NCBI GenBank assembly: GCA_016930675.1
Contig: JAFGGG010000036.1
Span: 62,001-126,000, forward strand
Length of the DNA: 64,000 nt
Source of the DNA: Spirochaetales bacterium
Lineage (GTDB): Bacteria > Spirochaetota > Spirochaetia > SZUA-6 > RPPD01
Direction of reading: 5' to 3'
Of the stretch, positions 1 through 10,113 are shown one piece after another; position 1 is the first letter of the stretch; the number at the start of each line of letters is the position of its first letter. The position numbers and the translations under genes are program-made. The notes beneath the pieces were generated by a model. That model searched no databases. It was not told where the DNA came from and saw nothing but the letters and a program-made list of their open reading frames with translations.

Positions 1-2
1 CA

Positions 3-644
3 GTGCTTACAACCACCGCGTGGGCTAAGCGCAGTAAGGTGAGATGGCAGGGAGGAGTGCATAAAGCCGATACAGCCCTTTTCGGGATCATACAGGGGAA
101 TTTTTTTAAAGCATTACGAAAAAGAAGCGCGGAAGAGCTAATTGAGCTGGATTTTGACGGCTACGCTATCGGGGGTCTGTCTGTCGGTGAAGAAACTAAG
201 GTTTTTAATGAGTTTTTGGCTTGTTCGAGCTCATTACTGCCGCAAGATAAACCGCGCTATGTAATGGGGATCGGAACTCCTGAATATATTCTGGAAGCTA
301 TCGGTCAGGGAATCGACCTCTTCGATTGTGTATTCCCCACCAGAACAGCACGCAATGCACTGGTTTTTACGCATTGCGGCCCGGTCAATTTACGTAATGA
401 ACAATATAAGAATGATGTTACTGCGATTGATGCTGTCTGTGGTTGTGCTACCTGCCATACCTACAGCCGTGCTTATATGCGACATCTTTTTAAAAGCAAA
501 GAGATCCTGGCTGCCATGCTTGCCACACGGCATAATATCTATTTTATACAAAACCTTATTATTCTTTGCCGCGAGGCAATTGCGCAAGGAAATTATTTAC
601 AATTTAAAAAAAGATTCTTAACGGAATATACTCAAACAAGTTAA
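3..644 (+). CDS. tgt: Queuine tRNA-ribosyltransferase, C-terminal part (5' truncated by window)
   Basis: Motifs FGIIQGN, GGLSVGEE, YVMGIGTPEYILEAIGQGIDLFDCVFPTRTARNALVFT are characteristic of Tgt; zinc-ligand-like CGCATCHTYSRAYMRHLFKSKE. Confidence 0.97.
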   Translation: MLTTTAWAKRSKVRWQGGVHKADTALFGIIQGNFFKALRKRSAEELIELDFDGYAIGGLSVGEETKVFNEFLACSSSLLPQDKPRYVMGIGTPEYILEAIGQGIDLFDCVFPTRTARNALVFTHCGPVNLRNEQYKNDVTAIDAVCGCATCHTYSRAYMRHLFKSKEILAAMLATRHNIYFIQNLIILCREAIAQGNYLQFKKRFLTEYTQTS

Positions 645-757
645 AAAAAACAAAATGTGATACCTTTTATTATATCGAACCCTAAATTATACCGAACACT
701 TATAATAGAGGGCATAAAAAGTATTTTATCTGAATTCTAAAAGAGGAGGTAAGAGCG

Positions 758-1528
758 GTGAATTATGTTCGTGTTATATTGTGCATATTTATTTGCTGGA
801 TGAGTTTTTCGCTCGCTGCCCAGAGTAAAGAAGCGGATCATGTTGAATGCATCTATCTGCAGGAATATATTGTACAAAAGGCACATGAGTATTTGGGTAC
901 ACCCTACAGTTATGGCGATGAGAGCAAAGAAGGTACAGATTGTTCCGGACTTGTGTATGCGGTCTATAAAGATGTGATCGGAACAGCGCCCGAACGCTCT
1001 GTAACGGGACTCTATAATTCCGGTGACGAGGTAAAGGGTCCGCCCGTACCGGGAGATCTGGTGTTTTTTAATACTGTAGGCGGAATCTCACATGTGGGTA
1101 TTTATATCGGTGATAAAAAGTTTATTCATGCCGCATCCAAAGGCCCGAAGCTGGGGGTGATTATGTCGTCATTGGATGAGGAGTATTATAAAACCCGCTA
1201 TTTGGGAGCCAAGCGTCTGTTGGATTACGGAGCTCCGGTTGTGAAAGTTTTATTACCGGAGAACTCCTCATCCGCCAAACTTTATGCTCCGTTTACAGCA
1301 GGGATTCCACTTTATTTGTATATTATCAATAAACAGAACCCCATCGAATTCTTGACTGTAGAGGCGGTAAAGGGAAGTGAAGTAATGTTTTTAAAAAATA
1401 TTCGGGTAGACCGCGAAGTCCCGTATTCCCTGGTATGGTTTACGCCTGTACAGGGTGACTGGACCTTCATTTTAAAGAGTGAGCAGGGAAAGAAACTGTT
1501 CAGCCTGCAATTTACGGTTGAGGGGTAA
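758..1528 (+). CDS. NlpC/P60-family cell-wall peptidase, secreted
   Basis: Signal peptide; GTDCSGLVYAVY (catalytic Cys) and ISHVGIYIGDKKFIHAAS (catalytic His). Confidence 0.93.
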   Translation: MNYVRVILCIFICWMSFSLAAQSKEADHVECIYLQEYIVQKAHEYLGTPYSYGDESKEGTDCSGLVYAVYKDVIGTAPERSVTGLYNSGDEVKGPPVPGDLVFFNTVGGISHVGIYIGDKKFIHAASKGPKLGVIMSSLDEEYYKTRYLGAKRLLDYGAPVVKVLLPENSSSAKLYAPFTAGIPLYLYIINKQNPIEFLTVEAVKGSEVMFLKNIRVDREVPYSLVWFTPVQGDWTFILKSEQGKKLFSLQFTVEG

Positions 1529-3122
1529 GTATATTCTAAAAGAAAAAACTGTCCGTAAAAACTCCATTATCACAGTGGGAGTAATGATCTGTACTTTTAT
1601 TTCCAGAATTCTGGGATTTTTACGTATATTTGTTATTTCTCTGATTGTAGGCGGTAAAGGCGCTGCGGATGTTATTAATGGAGTATTTAACCTGCCCAAT
1701 AATTTGAGGAAGTTATTTGCCGAAGGGGCGCTTTCATCCGCTTATATTCCTACTCTTTCCAGTGCTGTTATAGAAGATGATTCAGGGGAGCGCCCCCGGG
1801 GAATAGCCAGGAATCTTATCTCCTTTTTACTTGTAATCCTTGTACCTCTGGTGATAGCCGCAGCTGTTTTTGCCCGACCTTTGGTGCATATCTTACTCCA
1901 TTTTGATGATCCCCATAAAATGGATATGGCTGTGGATCTATTTCGCTGGGTGTTCAGTTATATTTTGTTTATAAGCTTAAGCGCGGTGCTGATGGGGGCC
2001 CTGAACGCCAAAAACTCCTTTATCATTCCGGCGATTACTCCCATTCTGTTTTCCATATGCGTGATCTCAAGTATTATTTTTCTCTATGGTTCGCTTGGTA
2101 TCTTTGCTTTGGCGGTCGGTATACTGGCAGGCGGTGTCGCGCAAATACTATTCCAGCTTCCGCTGTATTTTAAAAAAGATTATGATATAAAACCTGATTT
2201 TCGCTTTAATAATAAGGATTTCAAGCAGATTTTAAAAAAATGGGCGCCGGCACTCTTTTCCTCGGCAATTTTCGCCATTAATCAGGTTATTGCGATTTAT
2301 TTAGCCAGTTATTTGGAGGACGGAAGTGTAACGGCGTTAAGCAATGCGGTTGTTTTCATTCAGCTGCCCCTGGGAATTTTTTCCAATTCGATTATCACCG
2401 TTTTGTTTCCCCGTATGAGCCGGCAGGCGGCATTAAATAATATCCAGGGATTGCGGGAGTCCATGAGTTACGGTTTGCGCTTCATCTTTATTCTGCTTAT
2501 ACCTTCCACCCTGGTACTGATTTTTTTGGGAAATGACATTATCAGAGTGCTTTTGCAGTACGGAAAGTTTACCGCGCAAGACACGGCTCGTACGTCCTGG
2601 GTGTTGGCGGGGTATGCTTTGGGTCTGTTTTCCGCAGGCGCGCTTTTTCTCTGCCAGCGCTTTTTTTATTCCTTTAAAGATTTTCGTTCTCCGGCCATTG
2701 TTGCCATAGTGATTGTCGGGATTGATATATTCTTTTCCATCATACTGATGAATACTCCGTTGCGGGTTGCCGGATTGGCGGTTGCCAACAGCATTGCATT
2801 TACTGTCGGCATGATACTGCTGCTTGTGCTCGCCAAACGCCGGCTGGAACGTTTTTACGGTAGAAAAATCCTCATCACAAGCATAAAGACGCTTATAGCT
2901 ATGATTCCGCTGGCGGGAATTATTTTGATTTATCAATATGTAATTAAAGATGTAGTGGATTTTACTAAATTGACATATATGTATACTATAATTACGCTGA
3001 TTTTTGTATGTGTGCTGGCCATGGGAGTAACTGCTCTGATGTATATACTTTTAAAAGTGGATATTTTTTACGATCTTATAAAGAGAAGGGTAAACGGCAT
3101 TAAGGAGGCACAGGATGGTTAA
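1518..3122 (+). CDS. murJ: Lipid II flippase MurJ/MviN
   Basis: Polytopic membrane protein with SRILGFLR, NLPNNLRKLFAEGALSSAYIPTLS, RQAALNN signatures; start uncertain (ORF open from 1479; a TTG at 1518 overlaps the upstream stop). Confidence 0.95.
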   Translation: MRGKYILKEKTVRKNSIITVGVMICTFISRILGFLRIFVISLIVGGKGAADVINGVFNLPNNLRKLFAEGALSSAYIPTLSSAVIEDDSGERPRGIARNLISFLLVILVPLVIAAAVFARPLVHILLHFDDPHKMDMAVDLFRWVFSYILFISLSAVLMGALNAKNSFIIPAITPILFSICVISSIIFLYGSLGIFALAVGILAGGVAQILFQLPLYFKKDYDIKPDFRFNNKDFKQILKKWAPALFSSAIFAINQVIAIYLASYLEDGSVTALSNAVVFIQLPLGIFSNSIITVLFPRMSRQAALNNIQGLRESMSYGLRFIFILLIPSTLVLIFLGNDIIRVLLQYGKFTAQDTARTSWVLAGYALGLFSAGALFLCQRFFYSFKDFRSPAIVAIVIVGIDIFFSIILMNTPLRVAGLAVANSIAFTVGMILLLVLAKRRLERFYGRKILITSIKTLIAMIPLAGIILIYQYVIKDVVDFTKLTYMYTIITLIFVCVLAMGVTALMYILLKVDIFYDLIKRRVNGIKEAQDG

Positions 3123-4452
3123 GAAATATTCTTTATTACTCTTATTGGGCTTATGTTTCTGTCTATGGCTTTCGGCAAAAGAAGGGGACGATACGCGCAG
3201 CTTTCTTGACGAGTGGCGGGAGACGGTACATTATGGCATCGACCGTGAAATATTGGAAGTTATAAAAAAACTTAAATCACTTAAAGAGACAGCCTTGAAT
3301 AATGAGTTAAAAGATTTACTGGCCCGTTCGGTGAGTACTGAGATCCGCACAAGTATACTGGATTTTTTTACGGCTGTTAAATACACGGAAGCTGAAGATA
3401 TTGCCGTTGTGATATTAAAAAACTACGATAATGAGGATCCCGGGCTGCTAAGGGCGGTTCTCATTTATCTGTCTGAAATAGGTTCAAAAAAGGGAAAATC
3501 AACGATAGTTGAGCTAATTGATCATGACAATGACTCGATTTCCATGGGAGCGCTTATCGCCTTGGGTAAGCTCGGCGACCAATCTGAAGCGGATATTCTC
3601 CTGGAAAAACTTGATGATGCAGAATTCCCCGAATCGCGAAAATCACAGATTATTGTCGCCCTGGGTGAAGTGGGCTCAAAAAAAGCGGTAAACAGGCTGA
3701 TAGAAATTGTCAAAAACAGATCCGAGGATAAGGTTTGGCGTATGTACGCGTGCGAGGCTTTGGGAAAAATCAAGGATGCCTCGGCCATACCTGTGATAAA
3801 AACAATTTTCGCGGAAAATGATCCGTTGCTTAAAGCCTATGCGGCTTCTGCTCTGGCAAATTTTAATATGTCCGATGTACTCGACATCCTTATCCAGGGT
3901 TTAAAGGATAACTACTGGAAGGTACGGGTGGCCTCGGCCAAGGGTCTGGCCCGCCCCGAAGGAGCACCGGCAATCGATATTTTAAAGTATAAAGCGCAAA
4001 AGGATCCGGAAGGTGTGGTAAGAAGAGAGGCTATAAAGGCACTCGGTGCCATAGGAACCGGAGAGGCCTTTAATGCTTTACGAGATCTGTTTGAAGATGA
4101 CGGACAGACCATGGACATCAGAGAAACCGCGTTCTCAACGCTTGTTGATCACGATCTTTCACACACTACAATCGCTTCAATAGAAAAGGTAATTATTTTG
4201 TCGAAAGAAAGAAATAATACAAAAACGCTTGATTTTATCGCCCGTAAATTGAGTGCTACCAAATCAGGTAATTTGCGATCAATTTATATAATCTTTCTTG
4301 AAAGTTCTTATTTTGTGTTACGAATCCACGGGATTCGCGGTGTGGTGATAAACCGAATTTATGATTTAAGGATGAGAATCGAGGAACTTTCAAAGGATGA
4401 TCCCAACACCTCCGTACAGAAAGAAGCTCTCAGCGCCCTGGACAAGATGTGA
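3115..4452 (+). CDS. HEAT-repeat protein, exported
   Basis: Signal peptide, repeated ALGKLGD / ALGEVGS / ALGKIKD / ALGAIGT units. Confidence 0.85.
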   Translation: MVKKYSLLLLLGLCFCLWLSAKEGDDTRSFLDEWRETVHYGIDREILEVIKKLKSLKETALNNELKDLLARSVSTEIRTSILDFFTAVKYTEAEDIAVVILKNYDNEDPGLLRAVLIYLSEIGSKKGKSTIVELIDHDNDSISMGALIALGKLGDQSEADILLEKLDDAEFPESRKSQIIVALGEVGSKKAVNRLIEIVKNRSEDKVWRMYACEALGKIKDASAIPVIKTIFAENDPLLKAYAASALANFNMSDVLDILIQGLKDNYWKVRVASAKGLARPEGAPAIDILKYKAQKDPEGVVRREAIKALGAIGTGEAFNALRDLFEDDGQTMDIRETAFSTLVDHDLSHTTIASIEKVIILSKERNNTKTLDFIARKLSATKSGNLRSIYIIFLESSYFVLRIHGIRGVVINRIYDLRMRIEELSKDDPNTSVQKEALSALDKM

Positions 4453-4459
4453 GCAGCTG

Positions 4460-6046
4460 CTATTCCTGTGTCTTATCCTCTCTTATGGACCGCATAAGCT
4501 CGTTTAGCTGTTCCAGCGGGGAGATGTATCTGTGAAACGACAGACTCAGTTCGTAGCCTTTGGCGGAAACCGCGGGAATTTCGGTTTCCAGACAGTTTTT
4601 AATCGGCCCTGACAGATGAGGGAAATATTCCTTTTTCAGCGGAGTAAAAGTAAATGTTCTTCCGTCGAAACTTATTTCCGCTATACGTGAGGGTACGGGT
4701 ACCAGAAAAATTAAGAATGAAGAATGCCCTCCGCCTACGCTTAAACATTTGTTCCTGTGGATCTTATGGATATTTCTAAATCCGATATGCCGCTTTTGCA
4801 GCTCCACGATCATTTCAATAGGGAAGGACACGTCGGCATATGCTTGTGAAATCTTTTTATCACCGGGCTTCATTTTTTTAGGTTCTCTGACCACAGTTGC
4901 GACAGGAGCCTGGGTGTCGGTGACCACTGCCGCAAATTTTTCTTCGTGAGATTTTTTACGGAGAGAGGTAACAACAAGCAGGATAAGTACGATAACTATA
5001 GCGATTCCCAAGGCGGGCAGCAGATAATAGAACAGCAGTTCACGAAATTCTAAACCAGTTTCTTTTGCATAGGTAAATATCAACTCGCCTTTACTCGAGA
5101 TTATTCTTGTGTCACCTTCGAATATCAGGGTAATGGGCAGTCGTTGAGGACCTTGTTCCAAATCAGATGGCAGCTTAACAGGCGTATTAAGATTGGCCGT
5201 GCTCTGTGAGCTCACCTGCTTTTCGATAGAAGCGGTGTTCAAGATATTTTCACCCTTGTATTCAATGCGGATGAGCTTAACCTTAATCTCTTCGGTTTTA
5301 TTGTTTTTAATTAAAAAAGGTATCTCGAACCGGCCGGGTTTTTTACCCAGATCCTGCGGAAAAATAATTTGAGGGAAGCCGGTAGTTGTTGCCAAAAGGT
5401 CTTTGTTGCCGTCCGGAGAATACTGTTGGATGGTAATACCCAATTCACGGGCCATTTCATCCAGCAGTTTTGCTCTTTCATCCAGTCCGTCCGTAATTAC
5501 CTCGCCGGTTTCAGGATCTATAAGCGGAATCCGTAGAATATGGATGTTCCAGCCCTTATTTTTTATCTGTTTTGCTTTGGCGATAAACTCTTGTTTCAGC
5601 TGCTCATAGTCAAGCGCATACTTTGAGCCCGGCGGAGGATCGTGGATTCCATCCGTGATAAGAACAATCAGTTTTTCGCTGTCTGCGGGCCTTGCGTCCG
5701 TAAAATCATAGAGAAAATGGATGGCCCCCAATAGATCGGTATATTTACCTATTCGCAATGGAGCCTTTAACTGCTGTACTTTGGTTTTTATAAGAACTCT
5801 TGTATCGCCATCGGTTATCTGTTCGGTAATTTCAACTTTAGTCTTTGTGGAGAACTGCAGTAAATGGAAGGTGTCGCCTTTGTGTACGATTTCATCAACC
5901 ATGGAGTTGATAAGATAGTTAACGATGTCATCGAATGGCTGCCACAGACTCCATGAGGTGTCTACCATAACGATGACATCGATGTTTTCACTCCACAGAA
6001 AACAAAGATTTAAGAGGAGAAAAATAATTATACCTATTTTTTTCAT
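4460..6046 (-). CDS. von Willebrand factor A domain protein, membrane anchored
   Basis: MIDAS DTSWS in VIVMVDTSWSLWQ, IVLITDGIHDPP; C-terminal TM segment. Confidence 0.85.
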   Translation of the reverse strand: MKKIGIIIFLLLNLCFLWSENIDVIVMVDTSWSLWQPFDDIVNYLINSMVDEIVHKGDTFHLLQFSTKTKVEITEQITDGDTRVLIKTKVQQLKAPLRIGKYTDLLGAIHFLYDFTDARPADSEKLIVLITDGIHDPPPGSKYALDYEQLKQEFIAKAKQIKNKGWNIHILRIPLIDPETGEVITDGLDERAKLLDEMARELGITIQQYSPDGNKDLLATTTGFPQIIFPQDLGKKPGRFEIPFLIKNNKTEEIKVKLIRIEYKGENILNTASIEKQVSSQSTANLNTPVKLPSDLEQGPQRLPITLIFEGDTRIISSKGELIFTYAKETGLEFRELLFYYLLPALGIAIVIVLILLVVTSLRKKSHEEKFAAVVTDTQAPVATVVREPKKMKPGDKKISQAYADVSFPIEMIVELQKRHIGFRNIHKIHRNKCLSVGGGHSSFLIFLVPVPSRIAEISFDGRTFTFTPLKKEYFPHLSGPIKNCLETEIPAVSAKGYELSLSFHRYISPLEQLNELMRSIREDKTQE

Positions 6047-8724
6047 AGTACCGCCTTTTCAATTTTTTTAATTTGATAGTGAAACTCTTGTTCATTTATT
6101 TTGAATTTTAATTCCTGACCAACCTTTTGGTTGTAGAGGCTTGTTCCCAAAGGAGATAAATACGAGATAATGTTTTTACCCGGATCCGATTCCCACGGTC
6201 CGAAAATAGTATACTCTTCATTTTCCTCGGTCTGCAGATTGAACAGTTCCACAGTTGTGCCAAAGGAGACCTTATCAAGATTAGCATCGTTTTCATTGAA
6301 AATTTCAGCGTTTTGTAATTCGTCCTGTAATTTTGAGGCTGATGTTTTTAGGAGTTCCTGTTTTTCCAATGCGGCCTTATATTCCGCGTTTTCCCTTAAA
6401 TCTCCTTTTTTCATGGCAACTCCGATCTCTTTGGAGTTTTCAGGTATTTCCACTTCGATTATATGTTTAAGGGTGTTCTGCTTTTTCTGATATCCTGTTC
6501 TGGTTACGATGAGACGCCCTCGAACCTTTTCTTTTTCATGCTCGCCTATGAAATGAAAACTCGGGAATTTGGATTTGATTTTTTGTTTAAGCTGAATCTT
6601 AATCGAAGGATCCAGATCTTTTATATCTTCCACCAGCGTATAGAGTCTGGTAATGGAATCTTCATCCGAATTCATGATGTGGTTTAACAGTCGGTCTTCT
6701 TCAAAAAGGAAATGCTGAATCTGTTTGTTGAGCTTGCGGTTGAGACTCACATCTCTGCGGTTTTTAATCTCTCTGAAAGTGATATCGAAGAGGTGAATCA
6801 TACAGATGAGGATTTTTTCATTCTCCACACCTAATTTAGCAAACCACTGTTCGCCGATCATATTACGTACAAACCAGATAAAGGGCTCGCGAAACTCGCG
6901 ATAGTGATTAAGGAGATTATTAAAAAGCTCGGTGATTTTATGTATACACTTATGAGCAATTAATTCTTCAATAATAAAGCGGTTTAAATAAAATCTGAAG
7001 AGATCAATAAAGTAATCCTCCCAACCCTCTATATGTTGTTTAAGTTGAATAAGGAACTCCTTTTTCAGTTCCGAATCATCAATTCTACTGAAGACAGCCA
7101 CTTTGTCTTCCGTCTGATCCAGCAGCTCCTTAAAATTGTACTGAAGCTCCGGATTGAGAAAGGGATATACAGCTATGATTTTTTGGATGAGGAGGAAACT
7201 GGAAATCACTAACTCAGTGACTGATGAGTAGCTTTTGGCGAAACCCACGAAATAGGAGAACATTTCGTTAAAATACTCCGAATCAGGATCCGAATGATTT
7301 AAAAAATCCTGTATGGTTTTTACCCGGTTAAAGAAGTTTTTTTCAGCTTTAAATTTATTGAATGTTTTTTCCTCAAAACTTATGGGTTTGTCTCTGACCA
7401 TGAAGTTGTCCAATTTATCAGGATAGTTGCCGAAAATCGGATTGGTTTTTAAGATTTTTCGTGCTTCCGTGCTCCATTTTGACCATTTGCCTGCGGAAAA
7501 CAGGTCCGGTACAAGTTCGGTCTTAATCTGCTTCATATTTGCTATATTTTCAAAACTTTTTATAATAATTTTTAATGCCCATACTGGGTCTTCTTCTATT
7601 TGTTTTGCCAGTTCCTTTTTGTCCTTGGTGGCTTTTAAAACCCAGATATGTTCTTTACCCAATGTTTTAAGGGCGCTTACCGCCATTTTCAGGGACATTT
7701 TATGATTTTTTTTATTCGCGAAATCAATAACAAATATATCGTCTTTGATATTCACTATTTTTCCTATACCCCAACTGCGGTGATATACAAAATTTCCCTC
7801 ATCAAACGAGATGTGCTTTTTAAAATCAGCAATGGCCTCATGAACATTACGCCAGGTCTGATTTAAATTGGATATTTTAATATAATCATCCAGATGGCTG
7901 TGATCTTTGTATTTCTGTTTAAAGCAGTCGATGAGTTGTTTTCTGGTGTTAAAATCTTTGGGATTATAACTTAAGATGCGCCGCGCAATTTCAATGGCCG
8001 CGTCCCACTCCTCGCGCTGGATATAAACGGGGAATAATAGTTCCAGAAGAGAGGCGGCCCGTTCTTTACTGAGGTACTTGACGATCTTTTTTTCAATATT
8101 AAAAAAGAAATCAAGGTCATCCTTTACATATTCAATAAGCTTAACCCAGATATCCTTGACGTTCGAGTACATTCTTTTGTTTATATAGCGGTGCAGGGCT
8201 TTTTTATAGTATTCAACCGCGCCTTCAAGATCTCCGTCCTCCTCCATCTTTTCCGCCAGCTGTCTTACAATCTCTGTTTCTTCATAATCTACTTTTATCA
8301 GACGTTCCCAGATCTTATATTTTTTATTTTCTTCGTTCTTATTGATATAGGATTCCGCCAAGGTACGCAGCGCGAATTTATTCTCTCCAAAGTCCAGAAT
8401 TCGCTTGCATAAATATTCCACTATATTCCACTTATGGTTATCCGCAAAGATATTTATCAGTATGACAAGATGCGAGTCGTCTACCAAATGCTTGCTAAGC
8501 GCGAATACACCCGAAATATAGAGGGCGATTATACTGTTTTTGGTATGCTGCAGGTGCTCATCGCAGAGTGCTTTTACTTCTTCTCTTAAGCCCTCTTCCG
8601 TGGTGGTGCGAATGACATTATCAAGTTCCTTAAAGTTATTTATACTATAGCTGTTGAGTGTGGCTCTGGTCCATTTTTCTTCGTTTAATAGTTCGTTGAT
8701 GGTTTTTAGAATATCTTCTGCCAT
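6043..8724 (-). CDS. greA: Transcription elongation factor GreA with long N-terminal helical/TPR extension (spirochaete type)
   Basis: C-terminal GreA coiled coil with GDLRENAEYKAALEKQ and a GreA/GreB C-terminal domain; about 700 aa N-terminal extension. Long GreA is known in spirochaetes. Confidence 0.88.
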   Translation of the reverse strand: MAEDILKTINELLNEEKWTRATLNSYSINNFKELDNVIRTTTEEGLREEVKALCDEHLQHTKNSIIALYISGVFALSKHLVDDSHLVILINIFADNHKWNIVEYLCKRILDFGENKFALRTLAESYINKNEENKKYKIWERLIKVDYEETEIVRQLAEKMEEDGDLEGAVEYYKKALHRYINKRMYSNVKDIWVKLIEYVKDDLDFFFNIEKKIVKYLSKERAASLLELLFPVYIQREEWDAAIEIARRILSYNPKDFNTRKQLIDCFKQKYKDHSHLDDYIKISNLNQTWRNVHEAIADFKKHISFDEGNFVYHRSWGIGKIVNIKDDIFVIDFANKKNHKMSLKMAVSALKTLGKEHIWVLKATKDKKELAKQIEEDPVWALKIIIKSFENIANMKQIKTELVPDLFSAGKWSKWSTEARKILKTNPIFGNYPDKLDNFMVRDKPISFEEKTFNKFKAEKNFFNRVKTIQDFLNHSDPDSEYFNEMFSYFVGFAKSYSSVTELVISSFLLIQKIIAVYPFLNPELQYNFKELLDQTEDKVAVFSRIDDSELKKEFLIQLKQHIEGWEDYFIDLFRFYLNRFIIEELIAHKCIHKITELFNNLLNHYREFREPFIWFVRNMIGEQWFAKLGVENEKILICMIHLFDITFREIKNRRDVSLNRKLNKQIQHFLFEEDRLLNHIMNSDEDSITRLYTLVEDIKDLDPSIKIQLKQKIKSKFPSFHFIGEHEKEKVRGRLIVTRTGYQKKQNTLKHIIEVEIPENSKEIGVAMKKGDLRENAEYKAALEKQELLKTSASKLQDELQNAEIFNENDANLDKVSFGTTVELFNLQTEENEEYTIFGPWESDPGKNIISYLSPLGTSLYNQKVGQELKFKINEQEFHYQIKKIEKAVL

Positions 8725-8748
8725 GATTTCCTCTTTCGTTTGCGATTT

Positions 8749-9681
8749 TTAGTTGATATATTTCAAATATATTTTTTCATCCAAGTTTTTTATCTTTAAA
8801 AGCAGGTTTTCTATATCTGCCTGCGGTGCTTTGATGCTTATGTAATGGTCCATCAGCCAAAAAAGTTTATTGATAAGCAGAGGTATGATTCTACCGCTCT
8901 CTTCTTTTTTTTCGAGCAGACTGTTTTCCAGAGTACTTATGGACTGTTTCAGTTTTCCGATTTCGATAGGCTTTAGCTCCCGCTTAATATTGAATATTCC
9001 GTAGATAGTACCAAAAACAGGTATCCAATATGTAAGCTCGCTTTTTTTTATTCCGTTTTGTTTTATTTTCTCCAGAAGCGCTCCGAAAAAGGGCGATTCA
9101 ATCGCAGATATATCTACAGCCGCAGGATCTATAAAGAAGGCTTCTCTAAAAAACAGTTTAGCTGCCTTCATTTCATCTACTTGAGCATAACAGTCCGCCA
9201 GATCAGCCAAAACTTTAGGATCGTTCCGCTTTGATTGATGCGCGTGCTCCAGTATTTCAATCGCGGTTTCATAATTGCCCAGTTCCTTGTATATTCTTCC
9301 AATTTTAAGTAAACTGTCAAAGTCAAGCAGCTCTTTTGAATCGGCTAGTTTCAAATAATTTTCCAAAGCAAGAGTAAATATAAAATATTTGATATTATAA
9401 AAACAGCTCGCCGCTATATTCGTTAATTCGGAAGTATAGTGCAAAAAAGCGTTCCATTCGTTCATAAGGTATTCACTTTGGGAATAGTGATCCATTTTTG
9501 TTAATTTATCCTTTCTTTGCTTCCAAAAAAGAGCGCATTGCAGAGCCTGTTCGATTTCTAAACTCTGCTTGTCTAAAACGGCTGCCTTTTGCATTATATC
9601 AATACCGGTTTGAAACTGGCCTTGTTTAAGCGCGTCATAAGCTTTCTTTAACATTTGATTTACTTCTTTTTTCTCTGCCAC
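8749..9681 (-). CDS. TPR-repeat protein
   Basis: KIGRIYKELGNYETAIEILEHAHQ / ADLADCYAQVDEMKAAKLFFREAF repeats. Confidence 0.7.
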   Translation of the reverse strand: MAEKKEVNQMLKKAYDALKQGQFQTGIDIMQKAAVLDKQSLEIEQALQCALFWKQRKDKLTKMDHYSQSEYLMNEWNAFLHYTSELTNIAASCFYNIKYFIFTLALENYLKLADSKELLDFDSLLKIGRIYKELGNYETAIEILEHAHQSKRNDPKVLADLADCYAQVDEMKAAKLFFREAFFIDPAAVDISAIESPFFGALLEKIKQNGIKKSELTYWIPVFGTIYGIFNIKRELKPIEIGKLKQSISTLENSLLEKKEESGRIIPLLINKLFWLMDHYISIKAPQADIENLLLKIKNLDEKIYLKYIN

Positions 9682-9752
9682 GAGCGTTAATAATATACTG
9701 TTTTTTTTATTATATCAGCCTGAAATTTTTAGTCAATTGAGTACAAAATTTT

Positions 9753-9857
9753 ATTTCTGTAAGAAGTTCTTTAAGAGGAAATTGCCAAATCGTTATAAAA
9801 AAAGAATAATAATTTTCATCCATAAAAGATAAGATGATTTTTCGAGTTTTGCAATTT
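9753..9857. repeat. Palindromic repeat family 1, copy 1 (degenerate half-palindrome)
   Basis: ATTTCTGTAAGAAGTTC (9753-9769), 7 nt, GGAAATTGC (9777-9785), with GAGTTTTGCAATTT at 9844-9857. Confidence 0.65.
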
Positions 9858-9904
9858 ACTGTATACTTTTCAAATTTTATCTTAAACATAGTAAAATGCC
9901 TTGC

Positions 9905-10083
9905 GAAAAAGCGGATAAATCCTTACAGTAACAGCAGGCAACATACAACCGGCAAAGCTGGTGGTATATTGGGGAGTGCTTGTCCGCTAAATCAAAGATT
10001 TAGTGATCAGGCGCAGGGTGGAAGAAAAAGCCGCCACCTATCTGGCAACTATTAAACCACTACCGTCGGCGGCGGCTTTTTCT
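9905..10083 (+). ncRNA. Candidate structured leader / attenuator RNA upstream of rpe
   Basis: Nested inverted repeats: GCGGATA (9911)/TGTCCGC (9981), CTAAATC-AAA-GATTTAG (9987-10003), 13-bp perfect arms AGAAAAAGCCGCC (10023-10035)/GGCGGCTTTTTCT (10071-10083) ending in a T-tract; a competing hairpin GGTGG (10017-10021)/CCACC (10034-10038). Confidence 0.4.
9939..9987 (+). repeat. REP-like repeat family 2, copy A
   Basis: CATACAACCGGCAAAGCTGGTGGTATATTGGGGAGTGCTTG; matches the minus strand of copy B. Confidence 0.7.
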
Positions 10084-10113
10084 GAAGTATATTTAAGACA
10101 AAGGATGTTGACT

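Noticed and set aside
2433-2936. 167-aa minus-strand ORF inside murJ
   Set aside because: Antisense shadow ORF with biased composition; murJ motifs on the + strand are convincing.
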